A DNA stretch of 50,684 nucleotides, from positions 1 through 50,684 of the forward strand of contig JAICKX010000010.1 in NCBI GenBank assembly GCA_025927685.1, written 5' to 3'. Below are positions 7,114 through 15,560 of this stretch, one piece after another; position 1 is the first letter of the stretch, and each line of letters begins with the position of its first letter. Position numbers and translations under genes: made by a program. The notes under the pieces are model-generated. The model did no database searches and had not been told where the DNA came from. It saw only the letters and a program-made list of their open reading frames with translations. This DNA is from Thermoleophilia bacterium. GTDB taxonomy: Bacteria; Actinomycetota; Thermoleophilia; Gaiellales; JAICJC01.

Positions 7114-7971
7114 ATGCGCCGGCTGCCCCCTTCCGGCTACTTCGTCGGGAGCGCCGTCTTCCACTACCTCGGCCCGGCCTTCGCCGTGCTGCTCTTCACC
7201 CGCGTCGAGCCGCTGGGCGTGGCCTGGCTCCGCATCGTGAGCGCGGCGGTCATCCTCGCCGCCTGGCGGCGGCCGTGGCGGCCGCTCTCCGCGGCGGGCC
7301 GCGACACGCGCCGGCTCGTGATCCTCATGGGAGGCATCCTGGCCGCGATGAACGCCAGCTTCTACACGGCCATCGACCACCTCCCGCTCGGCACGGTCGC
7401 CGCGATCGAATTCCTGCCCGTGATCGCGCTCGCCGCGGTCGGCATGCGCACGCGCCGCAACGCCGCCGCGCTCGTGCTCGCCGCGGTCGGCGTCTACGCG
7501 GTGACGCAGGTGCAGCTGAGCGGCACGCTCGTCGGCCTCTCGCTCGCGTTCGTGAACGCCGGGCTCTTCGCCGCATACATCGTCAGCGCGCACCGGGTGT
7601 CCCGGAGCCCCGGGATCACGGGCGTCGACGGCCTCGCGGGAGCGATGCTGGCGGCCGCCGTGGCGGTCATGCCGTTCGCCCCGGCCGCCGGCGCGGCGCT
7701 CACGGATCCGGCGCTCCTCGGCGCAGGGATCGGCGTCGGCGTCACGTCCTCCGTCATCCCCTACATCTGCGACCAGCTCGCCATGGCGCGGCTGCCGCGG
7801 CCGACGTACGCGCTCCTCGTGTCGCTCCTGCCCGCCACCGCGACGGTCGTGGGCCTGATCGTGCTCGGGCAGGTCCCGACGCCGGCCGATGTCGCCGGCG
7901 TCGGGCTCGTGGTCGCCGGCGTCGCACTGCATCGAGATCCCGCCTCAACGCCGGTTCCAGAGCGACGATAA
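7114..7971 (+). CDS. EamA/DMT family exporter
   Basis: A 285-aa protein with about ten hydrophobic helices in two EamA repeats, similar to threonine/homoserine exporters (RhtA type). ATG at 7114 is preferred to an upstream GTG at 7084, which would add only polar residues. GAGAAT at 7102-7107 sits 6 nt before the start, a weak match to the leaderless pattern. The divergent Lrp/AsnC gene suggests control by an amino acid, so amino-acid efflux is the best functional guess. The next gene starts 7 bp after its stop. Confidence 0.85.
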   Translation: MRRLPPSGYFVGSAVFHYLGPAFAVLLFTRVEPLGVAWLRIVSAAVILAAWRRPWRPLSAAGRDTRRLVILMGGILAAMNASFYTAIDHLPLGTVAAIEFLPVIALAAVGMRTRRNAAALVLAAVGVYAVTQVQLSGTLVGLSLAFVNAGLFAAYIVSAHRVSRSPGITGVDGLAGAMLAAAVAVMPFAPAAGAALTDPALLGAGIGVGVTSSVIPYICDQLAMARLPRPTYALLVSLLPATATVVGLIVLGQVPTPADVAGVGLVVAGVALHRDPASTPVPERR

Positions 7972-7978
7972 CCGGTGG

Positions 7979-9634
7979 ATGTTCGGCAAGAAGACGTCTC
8001 TCGGCGTGGTCCTGGTTCTCGGGATCGCCGCCGTCGCCGCGATCCTGCATCTCCAGGGCGGCGCGACCCAGAGCACGAACGCCCAGCTCTCGCTGGCCGA
8101 GGTCAAGGTCGAGCTGAACGCCCTCCAGAGCGCGCCGTTCCGGGCGAATCCGAAGACCGGCGGATCGCCGAAGCTGGCGCGCAGCCAGATGGACACCGAG
8201 ATGGCCGCGATCACGCGGGAGCTGGCCGCGCTCCAGGCCGGCTCGCCGCCGAAGGCGCTCGACGGGGTCCAGACGCCGCTCAACTCCGACTACACGGCAC
8301 TCGAGCAGATCTACTCCATGGGCGCCTACGGCCTGAGCTACGGCCCGGCCGCCGACGTGCTCGCGAGCCAGGCCGGCCGGAGCGCGAACCAGGTGACCAG
8401 GCTCCTCGATGCGGCGAGCCGGGCGTACGCCCGGCGAGCGGCGGATGCCCAGGCCAAGGTGACCGACGGGTCGATCGCCGCGATCACCCTGCTCCTGGCC
8501 GCCTTCGCCTTCTTCTTCCTGCGGTCGGCGGCGGCGCACGAGACAGCCGAGCGGCTCGCGCGCGAGAACGAGCGCCTGCTGGCCGCGAGCCGGGAGGAGG
8601 CCCTGACCGACGCGCTCACCGGCCTCCCGAACCGGCGCGCGCTCGTGAACGATCTTTCGATCCTCTTCGCGCCCGACGCCGGCGCCGCAGCCGAGCCGCA
8701 CCTGCTCGGCCTCTTCGACCTGGACGGCTTCAAGCAGTACAACGACACGTTCGGCCACCCGGCCGGCGACGCCCTGCTCACGCGCCTCGGCCGCCGCCTC
8801 GCCGATGCGATGAGCGGCGGCGCGACCGCCTACCGGATGGGCGGCGACGAGTTCTGCGTCCTCGTGTCGTCCCGTCCGGGGACTGACCCGTTCGCGATCG
8901 CGGGCACGGCCGCGACGGCGCTGTCGGAGGCCGGCGACGGCGTGATCATCGAGTGCTCCTACGGCACCGCCTCGATCCCGGCCGAGGCCGACTCGATGGA
9001 GGAGGCGCTGCGGCTCGTCGACCACCGGCTGTACGACCGCAAGACCGGTCGCTCGTCGGCCAGCCGCCAGAGCACGGACGTCCTCGTCCAGGTGCTGCGC
9101 GAGCGCGGCGCGGATCTCCACGGCCATCTGTGCGAGGTCGCGCAGCTGGCGGCCGCGACCGCGCGGGCGATGCACATGCCCCATCACGAGGTGAAGCGGA
9201 TCGAGCTCGCGGCCGAGCTCCACGACGTCGGCCAGGCCGCGATGCCGGACGCGATCCTGACGAAGCCCGGGCCGCTGGACGACACCGAGCGCGAGATCAT
9301 GCGCCGCCACCCCAAGATCGGCGGGCGGATCGTGCGCGCCGCCCCGGCGCTGGCGCGGACCGCGGACCTCGTGCGGGCGAGCCACGAGTGGTTCGACGGC
9401 ACCGGCTACCCGGACCGGATCCCGGGACAGGCGATCCCGCTCGGGGCGCGCATCATCTCCGTGTGCGACGCGTATGTCCGGATGACGACCCGGCAGCCCT
9501 ACCAGCAGGCTCGCTCGGCCGCGGAGGCGCTCGCGGAGCTGCGCCGCTGCGCGGGCTCGCAGTTCGACCCGGCGGTCGTCGAGGTCGTCTCCGAGCTGGT
9601 CGGCCACCACGGCCGCCGCGCCGAAGCCGCGTAG
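7979..9634 (+). CDS. membrane GGDEF / HD-GYP-like cyclic-di-GMP signalling protein
   Basis: A 551-aa protein. A first transmembrane helix (about residues 8-24), an extracytoplasmic helical sensor region, and a second helix (about 160-180) are followed by a short coiled linker, a GGDEF domain and an HD-GYP-like domain. The diguanylate cyclase signature GGDEF is intact (288-292), and the upstream inhibitory RxxD site is absent. In the second domain the HD pair (415-416) and GTGYP are kept, but the lysine of HDxGK is Gln419 and the first His of HHE is Ser468, so phosphodiesterase activity is doubtful. It is close behind the exporter gene. Confidence 0.88.
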   Translation: MFGKKTSLGVVLVLGIAAVAAILHLQGGATQSTNAQLSLAEVKVELNALQSAPFRANPKTGGSPKLARSQMDTEMAAITRELAALQAGSPPKALDGVQTPLNSDYTALEQIYSMGAYGLSYGPAADVLASQAGRSANQVTRLLDAASRAYARRAADAQAKVTDGSIAAITLLLAAFAFFFLRSAAAHETAERLARENERLLAASREEALTDALTGLPNRRALVNDLSILFAPDAGAAAEPHLLGLFDLDGFKQYNDTFGHPAGDALLTRLGRRLADAMSGGATAYRMGGDEFCVLVSSRPGTDPFAIAGTAATALSEAGDGVIIECSYGTASIPAEADSMEEALRLVDHRLYDRKTGRSSASRQSTDVLVQVLRERGADLHGHLCEVAQLAAATARAMHMPHHEVKRIELAAELHDVGQAAMPDAILTKPGPLDDTEREIMRRHPKIGGRIVRAAPALARTADLVRASHEWFDGTGYPDRIPGQAIPLGARIISVCDAYVRMTTRQPYQQARSAAEALAELRRCAGSQFDPAVVEVVSELVGHHGRRAEAA

Positions 9635-9636
9635 CC

Positions 9637-11037
9637 CTACTCCTCCGGCGTGTTCAGGTAGTCGATGGTGGCCGTGCGCAGGTCGGTGAAGTCCTCGAGC
9701 TGGATCCGGCCCCACCCGGTCTTCGTCCCGGCCGCGCCGCCGAAGGGCGGGCGCCCCTCCCAGTAGCCGGTCGTCTCGTTCACCTGGATGTTGCCGGCCC
9801 GGATCTCGTTCACGAACCGGAACGCCCGCCGCAGGCTCGACGTGAACACCGCCGCCTGGAGACCGAGGTGCGAGTCGTTGGCGAGCGCGATCGCCTCGTC
9901 GTCGCTCCTGAAGGTCGTGATCGGCAGCACCGGCCCGAACGACTCCTCGCGGAAGAGCAGCGTCGCCGGCGTCACCCCGTCGACCACGGTCATCTCGTAG
10001 TAGAGGTCGGTGGGAAAGCCGTCCGCCCTGCGGCCGCCCGCGAGCACCCGCGCGCCGTGCGCGCCGGCGTCGGCCAGATGTCGGTCCATCTTCGCGGCAA
10101 CGGGCTCGTTGTTCAGCGGGCCCATCGTGGTCGCCTCCTCGAGCGGGTGTCCCAGGACGACCTCGCCCGCCCGCGCCAGCACGAGCTCCACGAACTCGCC
10201 GTGCGCGCGCTCCTCCACCAGCACGCGCTCGGTGGCGACGCACACCTGCCCGGCGAGGTACGCCGCACCCTCGACGGCGGCCGCCGCAGCCGCGGCGAGA
10301 TCGGCGTCGGCGAGCACGATCTGGGGGCCGTTGCCCGAGGCCTCGATGAGCGTCCGCTTCATTCCCGCCGCCCGCACGATCGCCTCGCCGGTGCCGTGCG
10401 AGCCGACGAATCCGATCGCGTCGACGCCCGCGTGCGTGACGAGCGCCTCGCCCGCCTCGCGGCCGCCCTGGACGATGCCGATCGCGCCCTCCGGAAGTCC
10501 GGCCTCCTCCAGGATCTCGACCAGCCGGCGCCCCGAAAGCGGCGTGAGCTCGCTCGGCTTCAGGATGACGGAGTTGCCCGTCGCAAGCGCCGGTGCGATC
10601 AGCTCCGACGGGATCATCATCGGGAAGTTCCAGGGCGTGATCATCGCGAAGACGCCGTTGGGCTTTCGGAACGTGAACACCATCTTGCCGCGCCGCTCGG
10701 CCGGGATCACGGCCGTATCCATGCGCTTCACGTCCTCGGCCGCCATGCGCAGGTTGCCCGCCGTCTCCTCGATCTCCTCGACCGCCTCCGTCCGAAGCGG
10801 CTTTCCCTGCTCGAGCGCCAGCTCGCGGGCCAGCTCGTCGAGCCGCTCCTCGACGATGTCGGCCGCGCGGTGAAGGAGCGCGGCGCGCTCGTGCATGGTC
10901 AGCTCCTCCAGGAGCGGCTGCGCGTCGCGGGCGGCGCGGACGGCGGCGTCGATCTCGGCCGGGGTCGAGATCGCGACCTCGCCCAGCTCCTCGCCCGTGG
11001 CCGGGCTCGTGACCCGGATCGACGCGGTGGCGGCCAT
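9637..11037 (-). CDS. NAD(P)-dependent aldehyde dehydrogenase
   Basis: A 466-aa protein of normal family length. It carries the NAD-binding and catalytic landmarks: TPWNFPMM, KPSELTPLS, GSHGTGEAI, the general base Glu in LIEASGNGP (where ELGG is more usual), the nucleophile Cys in GQVCVATERV, and EESFGPVLP near the C-terminus. It oxidises an aldehyde to an acid; the substrate is not evident. The start ATG is 24 bp from the divergent dehydratase-like gene. The 3' end is 2 bp from the convergent signalling gene. Confidence 0.9.
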   Translation of the reverse strand: MAATASIRVTSPATGEELGEVAISTPAEIDAAVRAARDAQPLLEELTMHERAALLHRAADIVEERLDELARELALEQGKPLRTEAVEEIEETAGNLRMAAEDVKRMDTAVIPAERRGKMVFTFRKPNGVFAMITPWNFPMMIPSELIAPALATGNSVILKPSELTPLSGRRLVEILEEAGLPEGAIGIVQGGREAGEALVTHAGVDAIGFVGSHGTGEAIVRAAGMKRTLIEASGNGPQIVLADADLAAAAAAAVEGAAYLAGQVCVATERVLVEERAHGEFVELVLARAGEVVLGHPLEEATTMGPLNNEPVAAKMDRHLADAGAHGARVLAGGRRADGFPTDLYYEMTVVDGVTPATLLFREESFGPVLPITTFRSDDEAIALANDSHLGLQAAVFTSSLRRAFRFVNEIRAGNIQVNETTGYWEGRPPFGGAAGTKTGWGRIQLEDFTDLRTATIDYLNTPEE

Positions 11038-11047
11038 GCGGTGACTT

Positions 11048-11053
11048 TAGACT
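11048..11053 (+). promoter_or_regulatory. -10 box of the dehydratase-like gene
   Basis: TAGACT, 7 nt before the GTG at 11061, with no ribosome site between them. Fits leaderless transcription. Confidence 0.5.
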
Positions 11054-11060
11054 GCCCGCC

Positions 11061-11984
11061 GTGACGCGGACGAGACTCGAGCCCGCGCCCGCCGGCCTCG
11101 CGGCAGGCAGGGACGTGTGGCTGAAGCGCGAGGACGAGCACGAGCTGGGCGCCTTCAAGTGGCGCGGCGCGCTGCCGGCGATGCAGGCCTTCCGGGACGC
11201 GGGGGCGAGCGCGGTCGTCACGGCCTCGACGGGGAACCACGGCGCGGCGTCGGCCTGGGCCGCGGCCCGGCTCGGGATGCGGGCGATCGTGTACGCCCCC
11301 GAAGGCTCGGCCCGGGCGAAGCTCGACCTGATCGGGCGCCACGGTGGCGAGATCCGGATCTTCGGCGCCGACCTCGACGTGGCGAAGGACGAGGCGGAGC
11401 GGGCCGCGGCCGCCGGGGGGATGCCGTTCTTCGCCGACGGCGCCGAGGAGCCGCAGTACGCCGGCTACGCGGCCATCGCCGACGAGCTGCTCGACCAGCT
11501 CGAGGCGCGCCCCGGGGCGGTGGTCGTGCCCGTCGGAAACGGCGCGCTCCTGGGCGGGATCGGGCTGCGGCTGGCCGAGCGCGCGCCGGACGCCCTGCGC
11601 GTGGGCGTCGTGGCCGCCGCCGCGCCGGTCATGGCCGAGTGCTGGGAGGCCGGGAAGGTCGTCGAGGGGGGAGCCGATCCGACCATCGCCGACGGGCTCG
11701 CGGTGCGGGTCGCGATCCCCCATGCCGTCGACGTGCTGGCGCGGGCCGCCCAGCGGATGGTGCGGGTCGACGAGCGCGAGCTGGCCACGGCGATCGGCGC
11801 GCTCGCGGGCGCCGGGATCCGGGTCGAGGCGTCGGGCGCGGCGGCGCTCGCGGCGCTGCCCCAGGTCGAGGACCTCGAGGGGCCGATCGTCCTGATCGTC
11901 ACCGGTCGCAACATCGACGACGCGCTCTACCGGCGGGCGGTCGACGATCCCGGCTCCTTTCCCACCCGGAACGCGAGGGCGTAG
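11061..11984 (+). CDS. threonine/serine dehydratase-like PLP enzyme
   Basis: A 307-aa fold-type II PLP protein. The Schiff-base lysine is in GAFKWRGA (about residue 34), the phosphate-binding loop follows as STGNHGAA, and a second glycine-rich loop (PVGNGALLGG) binds the cofactor phosphate. The C-terminal regulatory ACT domain is absent, so it is the short catabolic type; serine racemase or a related dehydratase is also possible. The 3' end overlaps the convergent membrane-protein gene by 58 bp. Confidence 0.85.
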   Translation: MTRTRLEPAPAGLAAGRDVWLKREDEHELGAFKWRGALPAMQAFRDAGASAVVTASTGNHGAASAWAAARLGMRAIVYAPEGSARAKLDLIGRHGGEIRIFGADLDVAKDEAERAAAAGGMPFFADGAEEPQYAGYAAIADELLDQLEARPGAVVVPVGNGALLGGIGLRLAERAPDALRVGVVAAAAPVMAECWEAGKVVEGGADPTIADGLAVRVAIPHAVDVLARAAQRMVRVDERELATAIGALAGAGIRVEASGAAALAALPQVEDLEGPIVLIVTGRNIDDALYRRAVDDPGSFPTRNARA

Positions 11985-12841
11985 GCCAGGGCGGCGGCGG
12001 CCAGGAGCGCGGCCCACGCCGGACGCGGTCCCGGCTTCAGGACGTACGGCAATCCGTGCTCGACCATCCCGCGTCGCTGGACCTGCTCGATCCAGAAGTC
12101 GTCCGCCGCGACCGCGAGCCCGTAGGTCGCGATGAGGGCCAGGTACGCGCCCGTGAGAGGCCGAACCAGGGTCGGCCGCATCCGCCTGAGCGGCCGGCGC
12201 AGCCCGAACGCCGTCGCCGCGAGCAGGACGCCGTCGATGCCCTCGTGGTTTCCGAGATGAACCGCGGCGGTCATCTCGACGCCCACGCCTGCCAGGATCC
12301 AGGGGATCGAGAGGAGCAGGACCACCGGCGCGGCCGCGAGCGCGAGCCGGTCGCCGCGCGTCAGCGGCGTGGGCGTGCCGACGCCGCGTTGCCTGGCGGC
12401 CGCCAGCGTCAGCGTCAGGGCAAGGCCCACGCCGAGTGCAGCCGGGACGTTCGCGGGCCGGGCGTCGAGATCGTTCGGGTCGAGGACGCCGGGCAGGCCG
12501 ATGGTCGCGGACAACGCGGCGGAGGCAAGGGCCGCGGCCGTCGTCGCGATCCGCCCGGCCGGCGCCAGCGGCCCGGCGAGCAGCCGCTCGGCTGCGACCG
12601 CGGCCAGGGCGACGGCGGCCAGCGCGACCGGCCAGTCGAGGAAGACGAGCGTCCTGCCGGCCCCGGCGACGAAGCCGGTGCCGCTGACGTTGTAGAGGTC
12701 AGCCGCCGGCAGGCGGGCGTAGGTGACCCAGATGCCGGCCGCGACGACCGCGAACGCCGCCCAGGCGAGCAGTGCCTCCTGGAGGCCGGGGCCGTCGCTG
12801 GTAGCGTGGGGCGCCCGACGGCCGCCCAGGAGGGACAGCAT
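11927..12841 (-). CDS. polytopic membrane protein of unknown function
   Basis: A 304-aa hydrophobic protein with roughly eight or nine predicted helices and a basic C-terminus. A charged segment near residues 200-230 (EMTAAVHLGNHEGIDG) contains conserved-looking His and acidic residues. I recognise no family. The ATG at 12841 is the last start before the first helix; its codon overlaps the ATG of the divergent YdcZ-like gene (CATG at 12839-12842). An ATG at 12850 is an alternative. It overlaps the dehydratase-like gene 3' end. Confidence 0.6.
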   Translation of the reverse strand: MLSLLGGRRAPHATSDGPGLQEALLAWAAFAVVAAGIWVTYARLPAADLYNVSGTGFVAGAGRTLVFLDWPVALAAVALAAVAAERLLAGPLAPAGRIATTAAALASAALSATIGLPGVLDPNDLDARPANVPAALGVGLALTLTLAAARQRGVGTPTPLTRGDRLALAAAPVVLLLSIPWILAGVGVEMTAAVHLGNHEGIDGVLLAATAFGLRRPLRRMRPTLVRPLTGAYLALIATYGLAVAADDFWIEQVQRRGMVEHGLPYVLKPGPRPAWAALLAAAALAYALAFRVGKEPGSSTARR

Positions 12842-13277
12842 GGATCGCATCTTCGCACTCGTCGCCGCCACGCTCGCCGGAGCCGTGATCGCGACGCAAT
12901 CCCCGACGAACGCCGCGCTCGGGCGCTCCATCGGGGATCTGCGGGCCGTGGTCGTGAACTTCCTGGTGGGCGGGATCGCGATCGTCGTGGTGGCGCTCGT
13001 GATCGGCGGCGGCCTGGGCGGCATCACCGGCGACTCGGTGCGCTGGCACTATCTGGGCGGGCTCGCGGGAGCCGCGTTCGTGCTGGTCGCCGTCCTCACC
13101 GTGCGCCCGCTCGGGGTGACCCTCCAGACGGCGGCGATCATCATCGGCCAGCTCACGATGGCGGCCGTCGTCGACCACTACGGGCTCCTGGGCGTCCAGG
13201 TGCGGCCGCTGACCGCGGCCCACGCGGGCGGGATCGGCCTCCTGGCAGCCGGGGTCGCCGTGCTGGCGAGGGCCTAA
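12840..13277 (+). CDS. YdcZ/DUF606-type DMT family transporter
   Basis: A 145-aa protein with five hydrophobic helices, matching the short DMT-superfamily YdcZ type that functions as a dimer; substrates are largely unknown. The N-terminus (VAATLAGAVIATQSPTNAAL) with its central Asn and Gln is typical. AGGAGGG sits 5-6 nt before the ATG. TAGCGT at 12812-12817 may be the -10, inside the divergent gene. The stop TAA overlaps the stop of the next convergent gene (CTAA). Confidence 0.8.
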   Translation: MDRIFALVAATLAGAVIATQSPTNAALGRSIGDLRAVVVNFLVGGIAIVVVALVIGGGLGGITGDSVRWHYLGGLAGAAFVLVAVLTVRPLGVTLQTAAIIIGQLTMAAVVDHYGLLGVQVRPLTAAHAGGIGLLAAGVAVLARA

Positions 13278-13744
13278 CGGACGGTGCCGGGGCCCAGTCG
13301 CCGCCAGGCCACCGAGCCGGCCAGGCCCACCCACAGGAGATAGAACGGGCTGAACTCGTCGCTCAGATGCGACGTGAAGGCGTTCCAGGTATGCGCCGAG
13401 AGGTACCCGAAGTAGTCCGCTCCTGCGGCTCCGAGCTCGCGCTGGGCGTCGCGGTGCAGGATGTAGGCGAACGCGGCGTACTTGCCGGCGGCAAGGGCAA
13501 CGAGCACCGACCCGACGGCGACCGCCACGTAGACGAGGCCGCGGCGACCGCCGCTGAACCGGCCGACGAGCGCGGTCGAGAGGAATCCCAGGCCGAGCGC
13601 GGCGAAGCCGATCGAATGGTTGGTGGCGACCACCATCGCGGCCCAGCCGGCGGCTCCGAGCGCGGCTGCAAGCGCGGCGCCGGCGAGCGCCCCGGCGAGC
13701 GGGCTTCCGTCGTCCGCCCGGACGACGGCATCGGTGACTGACAT
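13274..13744 (-). CDS. integral membrane protein of unknown function
   Basis: A 156-aa protein with four hydrophobic helices and an extramembrane loop before the last one (about residues 100-130) rich in aromatic and acidic residues. No recognised domain. GGAGGAAT just upstream supports the ATG at 13744. It follows the PadR gene by 65 bp in the same direction, so the two may be cotranscribed, making it a possible PadR target. Confidence 0.65.
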   Translation of the reverse strand: MSVTDAVVRADDGSPLAGALAGAALAAALGAAGWAAMVVATNHSIGFAALGLGFLSTALVGRFSGGRRGLVYVAVAVGSVLVALAAGKYAAFAYILHRDAQRELGAAGADYFGYLSAHTWNAFTSHLSDEFSPFYLLWVGLAGSVAWRRLGPGTVR

Positions 13745-13809
13745 GGGATTCCTCCGCTTCGGTTGACCCTGTCAGGTTGAGATCGGCGTGCCGCGGCCAG
13801 ACTTGACGG

Positions 13810-14442
13810 TCAGTCCACGAACCGCGCCCGGAAGACGCGACGCGCGGGAGCGGCGGGCTCCGGCTCGGGCTCGGGCTCGGCGGGCGGGGGCGAAGGCGGC
13901 GCGGCCGGCGCGCTGCCGCCCAGCTCGCGCTCGACGTGGTCGATCCAGGTCGAGTGCGCCTCGAGGAGGCGCCGGGCGAGCGCGTGGTTCAAACGCAGGT
14001 AGCGGGTGCGGTGCGGCACCTCCTCCGCGGCCGCATCGGCGGCGTCGAGCTGCACGGCGATCTCGGCGATCTCGGTGCGCATGCTCCGGAGCCCGGCGAC
14101 CAGCACCGAGTCCGGCACCATGTCGCCCACGAGCAGGCGGGTGACGGCCTCGTGCTGGATGCGCGGGAACCGGGCCGGCTCGGCCGCCCACGCGACGAGC
14201 GCCGCCCGGCCGGCCTCGGTGAGCGTGTATTGGGTGCGTTCCCGGGTGCGACCGGGGCGCTTCTCGGCGCCGAGGTAGCCGAGCTTCGCGAGCCGCTTGG
14301 GCTCGGCGTACCACTGGCTGTCGGCGGCCGTCCAGTACACGCGTCCCTGGCGCGCCATCCGCACCAGGTCGTGCGGCCCCGCGCCGTACCGGCCCACGAG
14401 GGTGAGCACGGCGTACGAGAACGGGGTCAGCTCGTGTGCCAT
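13810..14442 (-). CDS. PadR family transcriptional regulator
   Basis: A 210-aa protein. The N-terminal winged helix (TPFSYAVLTLVGRYGAG through a wing ending TQYTLTEAGRAAL) is PadR-like, followed by a helical dimerisation region and a Pro/Glu-rich low-complexity C-terminus (about residues 180-198). Family members repress a divergent or adjacent gene until a small ligand binds. An inverted repeat lies immediately before the ATG. The divergent side has only a 10-codon ORF, so the usual target gene seems missing. Confidence 0.85.
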   Translation of the reverse strand: MAHELTPFSYAVLTLVGRYGAGPHDLVRMARQGRVYWTAADSQWYAEPKRLAKLGYLGAEKRPGRTRERTQYTLTEAGRAALVAWAAEPARFPRIQHEAVTRLLVGDMVPDSVLVAGLRSMRTEIAEIAVQLDAADAAAEEVPHRTRYLRLNHALARRLLEAHSTWIDHVERELGGSAPAAPPSPPPAEPEPEPEPAAPARRVFRARFVD

Positions 14443-14444
14443 AA

Positions 14445-14457
14445 CTCCGCATCGGAG
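14445..14457. promoter_or_regulatory. inverted repeat at the PadR start
   Basis: CTCCG (14445-14449) and CGGAG (14453-14457) flank CAT. It overlaps the PadR leader and the -35 region of a possible rightward promoter (TAATCA at 14470-14475), so it is a candidate PadR operator. Confidence 0.4.
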
Positions 14458-14500
14458 CTATCAAACTCCTAATCAGAGTCTAGATGGAGGTTCGGATGCC

Positions 14501-14533
14501 ATGACGACGACCGACGAGACCCGCGTCCTCTAA
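14501..14533 (+). CDS. 10-codon micro-ORF divergent from PadR
   Basis: Encodes [16 protein letters not shown] ribosome site lies at 14486-14490 and a possible -10 at 14470. Its TAA shares bases with the convergent gnd stop (CTAA), as at two other convergent junctions here. It could be a scar of a deleted PadR target with start and end fused, a tiny peptide, or chance. Coding status is not proven. Confidence 0.25.
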   Translation: MTTTDETRVL

Positions 14534-15549
14534 GCCGTGGTCTTCTCGGCGTGCCCGCCGAACTGCTTTCGCATCGCCGACAGGAGCTTGTTGGCGAACT
14601 CGCCTTCGTTGCGGGAGCTGAACCGCTCGAAGAGCGCTGCGGTCAGCACGTAGGCGGGCACGCCCGCCTCGACCGCCGCCAGGGCCGTCCAGCGGCCCTC
14701 GCCGGAGTCGGAGACGCGCCCGGAGAACCCGGCCAGGTCGGGATCCTCGAGCAGCGCGGTGGCGGTGAGGTCGAGCAGCCATGACCCGACGACCGAGCCG
14801 CGCCGCCACACCTCGGCGACCTCGGCGGTGTCGATCGTGTAGCGGTAGTACTCCGGTGCCGCGAGCGGGGCCGTTTCCGCGTCGTGCTCGGACGCGCGGG
14901 CGCCGACGTCGGCGTTCCGGAGGATGTCGATCCCTTCGGCGTACGCGGCCATGATCCCGTACTCGATCCCGTTGTGAACCATCTTCACGAAGTGGCCGGC
15001 GCCGTTCGGGCCGCAGTGCAGGTACCCCTGCTCGGCGGTCGAGCCGTCCGCCCGGTCGCGGCCGGGCGTCCTCGGCGCGGCGTCGATGCCGGGCGCGAGC
15101 GTCGCGAAGATCGGATCGAGGTGGGCGACGACGTCGTCCTCGCCGCCGATCATGAGGCAGAAGCCCCGCTCGAGGCCGAAGACACCGCCCGACGTCCCGA
15201 CGTCGACGTAGTGGATGCCGCGCTCCCTGAGTTCGGCCGCCTTGTGGATGTCGTCGCGGTAGTAGGAGTTGCCGCCGTCGATCACGATGTCGCCCGCCTC
15301 CATCGTGGCGGCGACCTGGTCGACGACCGCCCCGGTGATCCCGGCCGGCACCATCACCCAGGCCGCCCGCGGCGCCTCGAGCCTCGCCACCATGTCCTCG
15401 ACGGACGAGGAAGCGGTCGCCCCTTCCGACTCGAGCTGCGCGACCGCGTCCGGGCTCACGTCCGAGACGACGACCTCGTGCCCGGCGCGCATCAGCCTGC
15501 GCGTCAGGTTGGCGCCCATGCGCCCCAGTCCAACCATGCCGAGCTGCAT
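14530..15549 (-). CDS. gnd: 6-phosphogluconate dehydrogenase, decarboxylating (short form)
   Basis: A 339-aa enzyme that oxidatively decarboxylates 6-phosphogluconate to ribulose 5-phosphate. It has the N-terminal nucleotide motif [12 protein letters not shown], the substrate motifs DGGNSYYRD and [14 protein letters not shown], and the catalytic [10 protein letters not shown] (Lys and His/Asn). Length and sequence fit the short GndA/YqeC-type NAD-preferring class, not the 470-aa form. The ATG has AAAGGA upstream. It lies 11 bp after pgi in the same direction, forming a two-gene operon. Confidence 0.92.
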   Translation of the reverse strand: MQLGMVGLGRMGANLTRRLMRAGHEVVVSDVSPDAVAQLESEGATASSSVEDMVARLEAPRAAWVMVPAGITGAVVDQVAATMEAGDIVIDGGNSYYRDDIHKAAELRERGIHYVDVGTSGGVFGLERGFCLMIGGEDDVVAHLDPIFATLAPGIDAAPRTPGRDRADGSTAEQGYLHCGPNGAGHFVKMVHNGIEYGIMAAYAEGIDILRNADVGARASEHDAETAPLAAPEYYRYTIDTAEVAEVWRRGSVVGSWLLDLTATALLEDPDLAGFSGRVSDSGEGRWTALAAVEAGVPAYVLTAALFERFSSRNEGEFANKLLSAMRKQFGGHAEKTTA

Positions 15550-15560
15550 CGCGTGTCCTT

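Noticed and set aside
7754-11221. 1155-codon minus-strand open frame across the aldehyde dehydrogenase and signalling genes
   Set aside because: Runs through several real genes in the wrong frame or strand, low-complexity Arg/Gly translation, no start signals.
11117-13741. 874-codon plus-strand open frame
   Set aside because: Overlaps the dehydratase-like gene in another frame and is antisense to membrane-protein genes; no recognisable domain.
14297-14500. Extension of the 10-codon micro-ORF upstream to 14297
   Set aside because: Antisense to PadR and without a ribosome site; only the segment from 14501 has a start signal.
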